Assembly: GCA_013297585.1 (NCBI GenBank) | Contig: JAAFHG010000002.1 | Span: forward strand, 21,447 to 39,363 | DNA length: 17,917 nt | Source of the DNA: Chitinophagales bacterium | GTDB taxonomy: Bacteria; Bacteroidota; Bacteroidia; Chitinophagales; Chitinophagaceae | Direction: 5' to 3' | Shown: one piece after another, positions 5,913 to 13,665 of the stretch | Numbering within the stretch: the first letter of the stretch is position 1 | How the letters are laid out: every line of letters starts with the position of its first letter | Made by a program: the position numbers and the translations under genes | The notes under the pieces: model-generated | Database searches by the model: none | The model's input: the letters and a program-made list of their open reading frames with translations, nothing else | Told to the model about the DNA's origin: nothing

Positions 5913-7565
5913 TTAAAAACTATAGTTTAAGGTGAAACTTAATCCGGCATTTTCTGATACAAACCTACAAATGCCACCAATGCATTGCAGACCACCACGT
6001 TGTCTGCCATAACTTATTTGCGCTCTAAAAGCCCCTGGCTTGTAAGCTACACCTGTAACATAATAATGTAATTGCTTGTTACCATCATCATTGCCGTAAT
6101 TATACAAGTCAGTAGCAAAAGCAGCCCATTTGCTGTTAAAACTATATTCTACAGATGCGCCCAACCAGTTACCATGTATTGCATTGGCCCATTGGTGTTG
6201 CACATCTATACGTAAAGATTTGCCTTTTGGTAGGCTAAAAGTATTATCTAACACCACTGTGTTGGTACGTACTTCACCAAAGGTTTCTTCTACTTGTACA
6301 GCACTGTAATATTGATTGGTGTATGTGAGGCTGTTGTTAAATCCATCGCTCCATTTCTTTCTTATTTCTACACCTACTTCTGTATAGTATTGAGTGCCAG
6401 CTTGCAAAAAATTAGTTTGGTATTTGCGTGCGGTTGCATCGTATTTACCAGAAAGACTGTTCCATTTTGCAGCGTTTAATGCTATTTGTGTACCATATTT
6501 ACCACCTAATACTGATTTTGGTTTTAGCTTATAAAACACATCTATTTGCCCACCTATTTCACCAGCTTTTGTGGCTATTGGGTTAAATGTGAGTCTAGAT
6601 TGAGCCATATACACATAAATATTAGTCAAGCTGTAATCGTACTGCTTGGTAAGCGCAGGTGCATAGGTTAATAAACCTTGATTAAAAGTATTGCCATACA
6701 AATTTTGCTGGCTATAGACTGTAAAGTTTTCTGTTCGTCTAAAATTCGCATTGATACCAATTCTAGGTTTTGCAAAGCCAATGTTTAGCAAATACACGTC
6801 ACCATCAAAGCGATAATTGGGCAGTGGAACGCCATTTTCTATTAAGGGTTCTGCGGTTTTAAAAGCATATTCAGCATCTATACTTATTGCCCCTTTTTTT
6901 AGGTTAGCTCTAAGCGAAGTAAGTTGGGTATTTTCGGGTAAATTAAGCGACGATGGCAACGTTTCTTCTCTATTTACCACACTACCACCAATGGCGTAAT
7001 ACCATTTTTTAGCTTTAAAAATGGATGCAATATCTAACTCTGCGTTGATACCTGAGATAGTTCCTTCAGTGACACCAAAACCATTGCGTTGCTTACCATA
7101 TACTAGTGTAACATTTAGCGGTTCGTAGGTGCGAATGTTAAGTTTAGCGCCTAGAATGGCATTTGAAACACCTAGCTGTCGGTCTTCCCAAGCACGAAAT
7201 ACCAAGCCACTACCAAATTGTTCGTAGAAATGCCCAACCGTTGCATCTATATGAAGCGAATCGTTGCGATAGTTGATGTAAGCGGTGCCTATACCAACAT
7301 TTTTATAATTGGGTGCATAGTTTAGCAATGCTTTGGGCAAATAACTTTCAGCCTGAACACCAATAGTAAACTGTTTGTGTTTATAGTCTAATCGCAGATA
7401 GGTATTACTTCTTATTCTAATGTCAGACTCGTTACTTGCTAATTTTATATTAGCATCATCTATATATACAGCGCTATTACTTTCTATACTGCCGCTTAAT
7501 TGTGCAATTCCGTTATAGCCTACAAGCATGGCTGTTACCGCTATTATAATCTGTTTACAGTACAT
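5913..7565 (-). CDS. DUF6029 family outer-membrane beta-barrel protein
   Basis: A 550-residue protein with a signal peptide (MYCKQIIIAVTAMLVGYNGIAQ). The body has continuous alternating polar/aromatic strands and ends in Phe (SFTLNYSF), typical of an outer-membrane barrel. An early block, GHFYEQFGSGLVFRAWEDRQLG, is characteristic of the DUF6029 family. The mature protein appears to contain only two cysteines, Cys528 and Cys533 (LQCIGGICRF), close to the C-terminus. The start lies 8 bp after the stop of the tlpA-like gene, so the two are co-transcribed. In Bacteroidota this family commonly neighbours TlpA and Omp28-type genes, as here. Function is unknown. The paired cysteines next to two thioredoxin-fold genes suggest a redox relationship (inference). 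Confidence 0.87.
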   Translation of the reverse strand: MYCKQIIIAVTAMLVGYNGIAQLSGSIESNSAVYIDDANIKLASNESDIRIRSNTYLRLDYKHKQFTIGVQAESYLPKALLNYAPNYKNVGIGTAYINYRNDSLHIDATVGHFYEQFGSGLVFRAWEDRQLGVSNAILGAKLNIRTYEPLNVTLVYGKQRNGFGVTEGTISGINAELDIASIFKAKKWYYAIGGSVVNREETLPSSLNLPENTQLTSLRANLKKGAISIDAEYAFKTAEPLIENGVPLPNYRFDGDVYLLNIGFAKPRIGINANFRRTENFTVYSQQNLYGNTFNQGLLTYAPALTKQYDYSLTNIYVYMAQSRLTFNPIATKAGEIGGQIDVFYKLKPKSVLGGKYGTQIALNAAKWNSLSGKYDATARKYQTNFLQAGTQYYTEVGVEIRKKWSDGFNNSLTYTNQYYSAVQVEETFGEVRTNTVVLDNTFSLPKGKSLRIDVQHQWANAIHGNWLGASVEYSFNSKWAAFATDLYNYGNDDGNKQLHYYVTGVAYKPGAFRAQISYGRQRGGLQCIGGICRFVSENAGLSFTLNYSF

Positions 7566-7573
7566 GTTTTTAA

Positions 7574-8062
7574 TTAATTGTTGCTAATAATATCGTACAA
7601 TGCTTTTTCGTCGCCGCGTACATAGCCATTGTGTTTGTAAATAATTTTACCATTTTTAATTACTAAAACGGTGGGTATATTGGCAATATTTAAAGCTCTT
7701 TTTAGGTCTTGATTATTGTCTATTAATACATCAAACTGCCAACCTTTCCCCAATACTAGCGGTTCAATTTTTTTTGCAGTTCTACTATCGTCTGTAGCAA
7801 CGGCATACAATTTAAAAGGGCGCTTTTTCTGCCAATCATCGTAGTTGTCGTTAATGTTAGATAGTTCATTGATGCATGGCAAACACCAAGTTGCCCAAAA
7901 GGCCAAAACAATTGGCATATTGGTACTATCATTAAACTGTTTAGTATTTATTTTTTTACCTTGAAGGTCTAATAATGTAGTAGCAGGTATTTGTTGCGCA
8001 ATTAGCTTGGCCCAAACCATAAATAATAGCATTGTTACTATCGTTAGTTGTTTTTTGTACAT
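7574..8062 (-). CDS. TlpA-like periplasmic thioredoxin
   Basis: A 162-residue exported thiol-disulfide protein of the TlpA/ResA type. The ATG at 8062 begins a signal sequence (MYKKQLTIVTMLLFMVWAKLIAQ). A TTG at 8089 would extend it without benefit. The active site is WATWCLPC with Cys60 and Cys63, and the cis-proline loop IPTVLVIKNG is present. The domain is thus complete and presumably reduces or isomerises disulfides in the periplasm. It is the first gene of an operon with the DUF6029 barrel, whose mature form carries a single cysteine pair. It is divergent from the Omp28-related gene, which has its own CxxC. The partner protein is not identified by the sequence. Confidence 0.92.
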   Translation of the reverse strand: MYKKQLTIVTMLLFMVWAKLIAQQIPATTLLDLQGKKINTKQFNDSTNMPIVLAFWATWCLPCINELSNINDNYDDWQKKRPFKLYAVATDDSRTAKKIEPLVLGKGWQFDVLIDNNQDLKRALNIANIPTVLVIKNGKIIYKHNGYVRGDEKALYDIISNN

Positions 8063-8100
8063 ATAATGTTTTTGAATAAATACGTACAAAAATTTTTTTC

Positions 8101-8113
8101 CTTACACTGTAAG
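8101..8113. promoter_or_regulatory. Short palindrome in the divergent tlpA/omp28 control region
   Basis: CTTACA-C-TGTAAG has perfect 6-bp arms around one base. It lies near the middle of the 89-bp space between the divergent starts at 8062 and 8152. It could be an operator, but no convincing TAnnTTTG box accompanies it on either strand. Confidence 0.3.
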
Positions 8114-8151
8114 ATTTTTTTCAGCAACTCGTATCCAGTAAAAATATTGTT

Positions 8152-9210
8152 ATGAAAAAAATACTATTGCCACTACTTGCAGCTATGGCTTTTATGGTTA
8201 GTTGTACCAAAGTAGAGTCTGATTTTACAACAGCTGCAACGGTGGTTACAGAAACAATAACGCTTAAAGCAAGTGCACTACAAACCAATATAAGCGATAC
8301 GGTTAAGTTTACCGTTACTTCATCTACCAGTGGAAATGTTACCACTCAATCAATCATTTATGTAAATGGATTGCCTATTACTGGTAACAGCCACCTATTT
8401 GCTACCGAAGGCACTTATGCGGTTTATGCAAAAAAGGAAGGGCTAGCAACACCAGTTGTTACTATTCAATCTACTAAGCAGGTTACACCACCACCTTCTA
8501 CAACCTCATCAACGTATGTGCATAGGGTTTTGGTTGAAGAATATTCTGGTACTTGGTGTGGCAATTGCCCTCAAATTTTATATGGTGTAGAACTTTTAAA
8601 ACGAGAAACGACCAAGGCTGTGGTTGTTGGTATTCACTTATTTAATGGCGATCCATTTATATCTAATGCTGGCAATACATTGGCTAATAGACGAGAAGTG
8701 TATGGCGTGCCTACAGGTCGTATTAATCGCACAACAGGTTGGACGACACCTCAATACAACTATGTAAAACAAGTTAGTGATGTGGTTGAAAAATCCTCGC
8801 CAGTTGGTATTGCTATCAATTCTTCGGTAACTAATGGCACATTAAGCGCAACTGTTAAAGTTAGCTATAGTAATGCTGTTGGTGTTGGTACTAAATTAAG
8901 CTTGTTTGTAGTTGAAGATAATTTGGTGTACAGTCAACGCAACTATTATTCAAACTTATATGGTGGTGCAGGCACTATTAATAATTTTAAATACGATGGT
9001 GTTTTAAGAGATATTATTACATCGGTAGATGGTGATGCAGTTGCGAATAGCGGTACTGACATTACACGTACCTTTTCTGTAAATGTGCCAGGCAATGTAT
9101 CTAATATTTCTAGAACTAAGTTGGTAGCTTTTATTACAGATGCTAATGGCAAAGCATTAAATGTGGTTGAAGCACCTATTGGTACTAACAAAGATTACGA
9201 AAAACTGTAG
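8152..9210 (+). CDS. Omp28-related lipoprotein with thioredoxin-like CxxC
   Basis: A 352-residue predicted lipoprotein. The signal peptide ends at the lipobox cysteine Cys18 (AFMVSC), so it should be anchored in the outer membrane. Residues 20-115 form a beta-rich domain (VKFTVTSSTSG, an Ig/PKD-like impression), followed by a Pro/Ser/Thr linker (TPPPSTTSS). The Omp28-related thioredoxin-like domain starts with VLVEEYSGTWCGNC (Cys136, Cys139). A YGVPTGRINR loop provides the expected cis-proline. The C-terminal part carries further beta strands. The role is probably a surface or periplasmic thiol-redox or binding function. It faces the tlpA-DUF6029 operon divergently and is followed by a clear terminator. 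Confidence 0.9.
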   Translation: MKKILLPLLAAMAFMVSCTKVESDFTTAATVVTETITLKASALQTNISDTVKFTVTSSTSGNVTTQSIIYVNGLPITGNSHLFATEGTYAVYAKKEGLATPVVTIQSTKQVTPPPSTTSSTYVHRVLVEEYSGTWCGNCPQILYGVELLKRETTKAVVVGIHLFNGDPFISNAGNTLANRREVYGVPTGRINRTTGWTTPQYNYVKQVSDVVEKSSPVGIAINSSVTNGTLSATVKVSYSNAVGVGTKLSLFVVEDNLVYSQRNYYSNLYGGAGTINNFKYDGVLRDIITSVDGDAVANSGTDITRTFSVNVPGNVSNISRTKLVAFITDANGKALNVVEAPIGTNKDYEKL

Positions 9211-9228
9211 TAAGTGGTTTTTAGCAAA

Positions 9229-9260
9229 AGCCCGATGTATTATTCGGGCTGTTTTTGTTT
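9229..9260 (+). terminator. Rho-independent terminator of the Omp28-related gene
   Basis: A 7-bp GC-rich stem (AGCCCGA with TCGGGCT), an 8-base loop and the tail GTTTTTGTTT, starting 18 bases after the stop codon. It separates this gene from the helicase gene. Confidence 0.85.
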
Positions 9261-9311
9261 GCTGACTAGTTGTGAATAATAGGCAAATAACTACTACACA
9301 CAAATAAGCCG

Positions 9312-9319
9312 TAGGTTTG
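9312..9319 (+). promoter_or_regulatory. TAnnTTTG box directly before the helicase start
   Basis: TAGGTTTG fits the Bacteroidota -7 consensus perfectly and is only 5 bases from the ATG at 9325. If used, transcription would start at or beside the start codon and give a leaderless mRNA. No -33 TTG is correctly spaced. Confidence 0.5.
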
Positions 9320-9324
9320 CAGCA

Positions 9325-10653
9325 ATGCAACACTCAAATATTTCTACTGCCACTATATTGGCTAATCTTAAAATAGATGCTTTAAATGAGATGCAAGAAG
9401 CATCCATTACTGCCAATGCACAGCACGATAATGTGATATTGTTATCTGCCACAGGTTCTGGTAAAACACTCGCTTTTATGCTGCCTGTATTGCCGCTGCT
9501 AGATGCAGCAAATAAAAATACACAAGCCCTTATTATTGTGCCTTCTCGTGAGCTTGCGCAGCAAATAGAAGATGTTTTTAAGCAAATGGGTACAGGCTTA
9601 AAAATTACCAGTTGCTATGGTGGCCACAAGCGTGAAACCGAGGAAAACAATTTAATAGAGCCGCCTGCAATTATTGTAGGTACACCAGGTCGCTTGGCCG
9701 ATCACATTCGTAGAGGTAGCATTACTATTGATTCCATAACAACTTTGGTGCTTGATGAATTTGATAAATCACTAGAACTAGGTTTTCAGGATGAAGTATC
9801 GTTTATTATTAGCAGTTTGCCATCAATTAAAAAACGCATTTTAACTTCTGCAACTGAAGCGGTGGATATACCAGATTTTTTAGGCTTAACAAACGCTGAG
9901 CGCTTAAATTATTTACCTACACAAAAAGATACGAGCAATAAACTAATTGTACAAAAAGTATTAAGTGCTGATAAGGACAAAATTGAGACTTTATTTAAGC
10001 TAATATGCCACTTGGGTAATCGTTCTGCCATTGTGTTTTGTAACCATAGAGAGTCTGTGAACCGCACCAGCGATTTGCTGGCAAAACAAGGTGTTAGTAA
10101 CGAATTTTACCATGGTGCACTAGAGCAGCAAGAGCGAGATAGTGCTTTGTGTAAATTTAGAAATGGTAGTACCAATGTGTTGGTGACAACCGATTTGGCA
10201 GCTCGCGGTTTAGATATTCCAAATATTCGATATATTATACATTACCATTTACCAGCTACAGAAGATGTGTTTGTACATCGCAATGGTAGAACCGCCCGTA
10301 TGGAAGCAAGTGGTACAGCCATTATATTATTATCCACCGGCGAAACATTGCCAGAATTTATAGACCAAGACATTGAAGAATTAATAGTACCAGACAATAG
10401 TCCTTTACCTGAAAAACCAAAATGGACCACATTGTTTATTGCCGCAGGCAAAAAAGACAAAGTAAATAAAATAGATATTGTAGGCTTTTTGGGTAATAAA
10501 GGCGAGCTTAAAAAAGAAGATATTGGCTTAATAGAAGTGAAAGACTTTTTCAGTTTTGTAGCCGTGCGCAAAAACAAAGTAGGTGAAGTGCTGCGCTTGA
10601 TACGTGACGAACGTATTAAAAACAAAAAAGTAAAAATTGAAGTTGCGAAGTAA
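9325..10653 (+). CDS. dbpA: DbpA-like DEAD-box RNA helicase
   Basis: A 442-residue ATP-dependent RNA helicase, in E. coli a 23S rRNA-directed factor in 50S ribosome assembly. Motifs in order: Q motif Gln24, Walker A ATGSGKT at 42-48, PSRELA, TPGR, motif II as LDEFD in place of the usual DEAD, TSAT, then in domain 2 TDLAARGLD and HRNGRTAR. The C-terminal 75 residues (KDKVNKIDIVGFLGNKGELKK onward) match the DbpA RNA-binding domain that recognises rRNA, with a very basic end. DEFD is, from memory, usual in Bacteroidota members of this group. The ATG follows a TAnnTTTG box by 5 bases, with no Shine-Dalgarno. It converges on the CDGSH gene with a palindromic repeat between. Confidence 0.93.
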   Translation: MQHSNISTATILANLKIDALNEMQEASITANAQHDNVILLSATGSGKTLAFMLPVLPLLDAANKNTQALIIVPSRELAQQIEDVFKQMGTGLKITSCYGGHKRETEENNLIEPPAIIVGTPGRLADHIRRGSITIDSITTLVLDEFDKSLELGFQDEVSFIISSLPSIKKRILTSATEAVDIPDFLGLTNAERLNYLPTQKDTSNKLIVQKVLSADKDKIETLFKLICHLGNRSAIVFCNHRESVNRTSDLLAKQGVSNEFYHGALEQQERDSALCKFRNGSTNVLVTTDLAARGLDIPNIRYIIHYHLPATEDVFVHRNGRTARMEASGTAIILLSTGETLPEFIDQDIEELIVPDNSPLPEKPKWTTLFIAAGKKDKVNKIDIVGFLGNKGELKKEDIGLIEVKDFFSFVAVRKNKVGEVLRLIRDERIKNKKVKIEVAK

Positions 10654-10663
10654 TATAGAAAAA

Positions 10664-10748
10664 TTACCACATAGGCACAATAGGCACATAGGTTACATAA
10701 ACGAGATTTTTGCCAGAAACGCTATGCGACTATCTGTCTATGTGGTAA
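10664..10748. repeat. 85-bp palindromic CAC-type repeat between convergent genes
   Basis: The outer 11 bp are a perfect inverted repeat (TTACCACATAG with CTATGTGGTAA). The inner arms continue at reduced identity to about 28 bases each, around a centre of about 30 bases. The arms are degenerate tandems of CACATAGG, the same family as 3223-3250. The element fills the 98-bp space between the stops of the helicase (10653) and the CDGSH gene (10752). As a long hairpin it could also end transcription in both directions, though it lacks a T-run outside. Confidence 0.75.
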
Positions 10749-10751
10749 AAA

Positions 10752-10976
10752 CTAAGCTTTCTTGGGTGGTAAAGCAAATGCTACAGCTTCATGCTCAAAA
10801 TGCCCACGATGTGCACCATCGCAAAATGGTTTGTTTTTAGATAAACCACATCTACATATAGATACTAATTCTCTTCCACCAAGATCGTAATTGTTGCCTT
10901 GCATATCTACAATTTCAAAGTCGCCTTCTACACGTACCGAGCCATTGTTATTGATGGTTAATTTAGTTGTTGCCAT
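10752..10976 (-). CDS. CDGSH iron-sulfur domain protein
   Basis: A 74-residue small cytoplasmic protein that binds a 2Fe-2S cluster through three Cys and one His. The ligands are Cys41 and Cys43 (ICRCG), Cys52 (PFCDG) and His56 (DGAHRGHF), matching the CDGSH signature CxC...PFCDGxH in full. The N-terminal half (TKLTINNNGSVRVEGDFEIVD) is the usual beta extension of bacterial members. Roles proposed for the family are redox or iron-sulfur transfer. The substrate is unknown here. It starts 34 bp after the stop of the TolC-like gene on the same strand, so co-transcription is likely. Its stop is 3 bp from the palindromic repeat. Confidence 0.93.
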   Translation of the reverse strand: MATTKLTINNNGSVRVEGDFEIVDMQGNNYDLGGRELVSICRCGLSKNKPFCDGAHRGHFEHEAVAFALPPKKA

Positions 10977-11010
10977 AGTTTTTGTTATTAAAGGTTAAGT
11001 GTTTATACGA

Positions 11011-12312
11011 TTAAAATGTCAATTTATTAGCTATTTGCTGTAAGCTAATTTCTGCTGCTTTTGCAGCATAGCTTAGGTTTACAAGTCTGTAGCCTTCGTT
11101 TTCAAAGCTTTGCTGCGCCTGCTTTACATCTATAATAGTTGCTTGCCCTAGCTGAAAGCGTTGCAATACTAGGTCTAATAATTTCAGCGATAGTTGGTAA
11201 TTATCGTTCTCAGTTTTTAGTTGCTGCAAAGTATTTGTGTACGATTGATAACTACGCACTGCATTGGCTTCAAAATTTAGCAACAAAATGTCTCGTTGCG
11301 TTTCTGCACTTTTTGTATTAATGCTTACTATTTTTTGCTGACGTTTAAATGCGCTACCATTATAAATAGGAATGGTAACATTAATACCTACAAAAGGGCC
11401 ATAACTTTGGTTTAAGCGAGAAAAACCACCTTCGGTTTGGTTATTATTAAAGTTGTAGCCTGTATTGGCTCTTACGGTTGGGTAACGTTGCGCAGCGGTT
11501 TCCTTTTCAATGAAAGCATTAATTTTTATTTGTTGCTCAGCAGCCAATATTTCAGGGTTGGTTTTGATAGCTGTTTTAATAGCGTCAAGGCTTAGGTTAT
11601 TATTTATTAAAATGGTATCACTAATAACAATACTACTATCAGATTTTACTGACATTAAATTGAGCAAATCTGTTTTAGCAATATCAATTACCAATTGCTG
11701 TGCTTGCTGCTGTTGAATGAGCGCATTTACATCAAGTTCTGCTTGATACAAATCTGCATTGTTAGATAAACCAACATCTCTACGTGTTTGTAAAATGCTT
11801 AATCTTTGTTTAGATACCTCAATAGATTGCACAATGGTTTTTAGGTAACTCTGTTGCCTTACTACATCGTAATATTTAGTCATTACACTAGCAATAGTAC
11901 TTTGTATTTGCGCGTTTAGTAGCGAAGCGCTTTGCTGTTGCAACTGTTCTAAACGACTTTTAGTAGCCACTATACGGTAGCCATTGTACAATACCATAGT
12001 ACCTGTAACACCTGCTGATAATACGTTAGAAGCCACACCTGTTTGCTGCGCATTACGAGATGGATCAGAGAATTTTTGATTGATGTTGGTGATCTGTTCG
12101 TTATCATTAGCAGTAGCAGAAACCGTAGGTAAGCCACCCGCAATGCCTATATGGTTGTTAATGGTATTAACTTCAAGATTGTTTTTGGCTAGTTGAATAT
12201 CGTAGCTATTTTTAAGTGCGGTATTTACAGCATCTTGTAATGTAAATTTCTGCTGCGCAAATGCAGATGCTGTTATAGAAAGCCCCAATAAAACAAATGG
12301 TATTTTCTTCAT
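11011..12312 (-). CDS. TolC-family outer-membrane efflux protein
   Basis: A 433-residue outer-membrane channel component of a tripartite export system. It has a signal peptide (MKKIPFVLLGLSITASAFAQ), then the TolC opening FTLQDAVNTALKNSYDIQLAKNN. The two internally repeated halves follow: long Gln/Ala-rich coiled-coil helices, the half-repeat junction near ADLYQAELDVNALIQQQQ, and in the second half GFSRLNQSYGPFVGINVTIPIYNG and QLGQATIIDVKQAQQSFENE. Length is normal for the family. No membrane-fusion protein or inner-membrane pump is adjacent, so the substrate is unknown and the partner genes must lie elsewhere. A candidate promoter lies at 12345-12374. The CDGSH gene follows by 34 bp. Confidence 0.93.
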   Translation of the reverse strand: MKKIPFVLLGLSITASAFAQQKFTLQDAVNTALKNSYDIQLAKNNLEVNTINNHIGIAGGLPTVSATANDNEQITNINQKFSDPSRNAQQTGVASNVLSAGVTGTMVLYNGYRIVATKSRLEQLQQQSASLLNAQIQSTIASVMTKYYDVVRQQSYLKTIVQSIEVSKQRLSILQTRRDVGLSNNADLYQAELDVNALIQQQQAQQLVIDIAKTDLLNLMSVKSDSSIVISDTILINNNLSLDAIKTAIKTNPEILAAEQQIKINAFIEKETAAQRYPTVRANTGYNFNNNQTEGGFSRLNQSYGPFVGINVTIPIYNGSAFKRQQKIVSINTKSAETQRDILLLNFEANAVRSYQSYTNTLQQLKTENDNYQLSLKLLDLVLQRFQLGQATIIDVKQAQQSFENEGYRLVNLSYAAKAAEISLQQIANKLTF

Positions 12313-12344
12313 AAAGTGAAGTTATCTTGCCTAAGCACAGTGAC

Positions 12345-12374
12345 CAATACTAATTACATCAACGGTTGTTACAA
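12345..12374 (-). promoter_or_regulatory. Candidate promoter of the TolC-like gene
   Basis: On the minus strand TTG (12374-12372) is followed after 19 bases by TAGTATTG (12352-12345), a 7 of 8 match to TAnnTTTG. The leader would be about 27 bases. It lies downstream of the hairpin that closes pyrH. Confidence 0.45.
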
Positions 12375-12389
12375 AAGGTATAAAACTGC

Positions 12390-12444
12390 AAATGCACCTA
12401 CTTATATGGTGTTTCGTTATCCATCCACATAAGTAAGTGCATTT
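12390..12444 (-). terminator. Long hairpin after pyrH, probable terminator
   Basis: Three stem blocks pair across 55 bases: AAATGCAC with GTGCATTT, TACTTAT with ATAAGTA and TGG with CCA, each separated by a single mismatch. On the minus strand it starts 15 bases after the pyrH stop, and only a short T-run (GCAGTTTTAT) follows, so termination efficiency is uncertain. It may instead be a repeat. Confidence 0.5.
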
Positions 12445-12459
12445 TACAATAAATATTCT

Positions 12460-13176
12460 TTAGCTTACTAAAGTACCTACATCTTTACCTTCTACCACTT
12501 GCAATAAATTGCCAGGGCGGTTCATGTCAAATACAATAATTGGCATTTTGTTTTCCATACAAAGTGTAAAGGCTGTCATATCCATCACTTTTAGGTTTTT
12601 GCCTATACAGTCTTGATAAGTTAATTTCTCAAATCTTGTAGCTGTAGGATCTTTTTCTGGGTCAGCATTGTAAATGCCATCTACTCTTGTACCTTTTAAA
12701 ATTACGTCAGCTTTCATTTCTATCGCACGTAAGCTACCTGCTGTATCTGTGGTAAAATATGGGTTACCAGTACCAGCACCAAAAATTACAACACGACCTT
12801 TTTCTAGGTGGCGTAATGCTTTTCTACGAATGTATGGCTCGGCTACTTGCTCCATATTAATAGCACTTTGTAAACGTGTGTACACACCAATTTTTTCAAG
12901 CATAGCCTGCATAGCCATGGCATTAATTACTGTTGCAAGCATACCCATATAATCACCATGTGCACGCTCAATACCACTATCAGCTTCGTTCATACCACGG
13001 TAAATATTACCACCACCAATTACTATTGCTACTTGCACACCCATATCGGTAACCATTTTAATATCATGGGCATATTGTTCTATAATTTTAGGGTTAAATG
13101 GATCGCCATTACGTTGTTCGCCCAATAAAGCTTCGCCAGATAATTTTAAAAGAACACGTTTGTACTTAGGTAGCAT
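12460..13176 (-). CDS. pyrH: UMP kinase
   Basis: A 238-residue cytoplasmic enzyme that phosphorylates UMP to UDP with ATP in pyrimidine nucleotide synthesis. Amino-acid-kinase fold motifs are intact: VLLKLSGEALLG near the N-terminus, IVIGGGNIYRG, GRVVIFGAGTGNPYFTTD, KGTRVDGIYNADP, and the closing VEGKDVGTLVS. The ATG at 13176 (MLPKYKRVLLK) is the natural start. A TTG at 13200 would add eight residues with no support. The gene stands alone: neither rpsB, tsf nor frr, its frequent neighbours in bacteria, is adjacent. A hairpin at 12390-12444 follows the stop. No clear promoter box was found upstream. Confidence 0.96.
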   Translation of the reverse strand: MLPKYKRVLLKLSGEALLGEQRNGDPFNPKIIEQYAHDIKMVTDMGVQVAIVIGGGNIYRGMNEADSGIERAHGDYMGMLATVINAMAMQAMLEKIGVYTRLQSAINMEQVAEPYIRRKALRHLEKGRVVIFGAGTGNPYFTTDTAGSLRAIEMKADVILKGTRVDGIYNADPEKDPTATRFEKLTYQDCIGKNLKVMDMTAFTLCMENKMPIIVFDMNRPGNLLQVVEGKDVGTLVS

Positions 13177-13657
13177 GAAATAGATTTTTAATTGCTGCAA
13201 ATAACCCGCTTTTTTGTAGATGTTCCAAGCCTTAATTTTATTATAGCTTGTATTCCAGTGTATTTATATTGCTTATATGTGTTACTACACTATCGTTGCT
13301 ATCTGGTCGTGTTTTTTTTTCTTTAAAATGTGTTGGCAATTCTGTATCCATATGCCTAAAAAATAGAGATTAAATATTATTTATTTTGCTAGCAGTAAAC
13401 AAAGTATAATTTTATTTAATTCATTATAGATAATGGTACACATGATTCATAAACATTAGTACCATCAACAGAATAAGCTATGGATTGCTAATGTATTTTA
13501 AATGAGGACTTAATTTTTAAACAATTCAGAGTTTTTAATGACAGAAAGTATTATCTATCACATATAATTATTAGACGCTTAAATATATTTTTTATTGTTA
13601 TGTTTATTTGAAAGTTTGTGCTAAAAAATGCAAGCAACACAATACCGCCACTTAAGT
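13177..13657. other. AT-rich intergenic region between divergent pyrH and engB
   Basis: About 480 bp without a convincing gene. A minus-strand frame of 36 codons (13351-13241, beginning MDTELPTHFKEKK) is the longest candidate. It is hydrophilic, has no recognisable RBS and resembles nothing I know. A 7-bp inverted repeat (ATGGTAC at 13433-13439 with GTACCAT at 13459-13465) has a 19-base loop and no T-run. The rest is A/T-rich and shows no tRNA-like or other folded RNA signature that I can see. Confidence 0.6.
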
Positions 13658-13665
13658 TACTTTTG
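13658..13665 (+). promoter_or_regulatory. TAnnTTTG box directly before engB
   Basis: TACTTTTG matches the Bacteroidota -7 consensus and ends 4 bases before the ATG at 13670, the same arrangement as at the helicase gene. It supports that ATG over the upstream ATG at 13628 and suggests a leaderless transcript. Confidence 0.5.

Noticed and set aside
9800..9825. DEFD in the helicase as an inactivating change
   Set aside because: Asp-Glu needed for magnesium-ATP are kept, and the other motifs are complete, so an active enzyme is expected.
10242..10670. 142-codon minus-strand frame opposite the helicase gene
   Set aside because: It is a low-complexity shadow of the DbpA C-terminal coding region with no recognisable domain.
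13177..13657. tRNA or other structured RNA in the pyrH-engB gap
   Set aside because: No cloverleaf, CCA end, GTTCRANYC-like T-loop or stable multi-stem fold could be found by eye.
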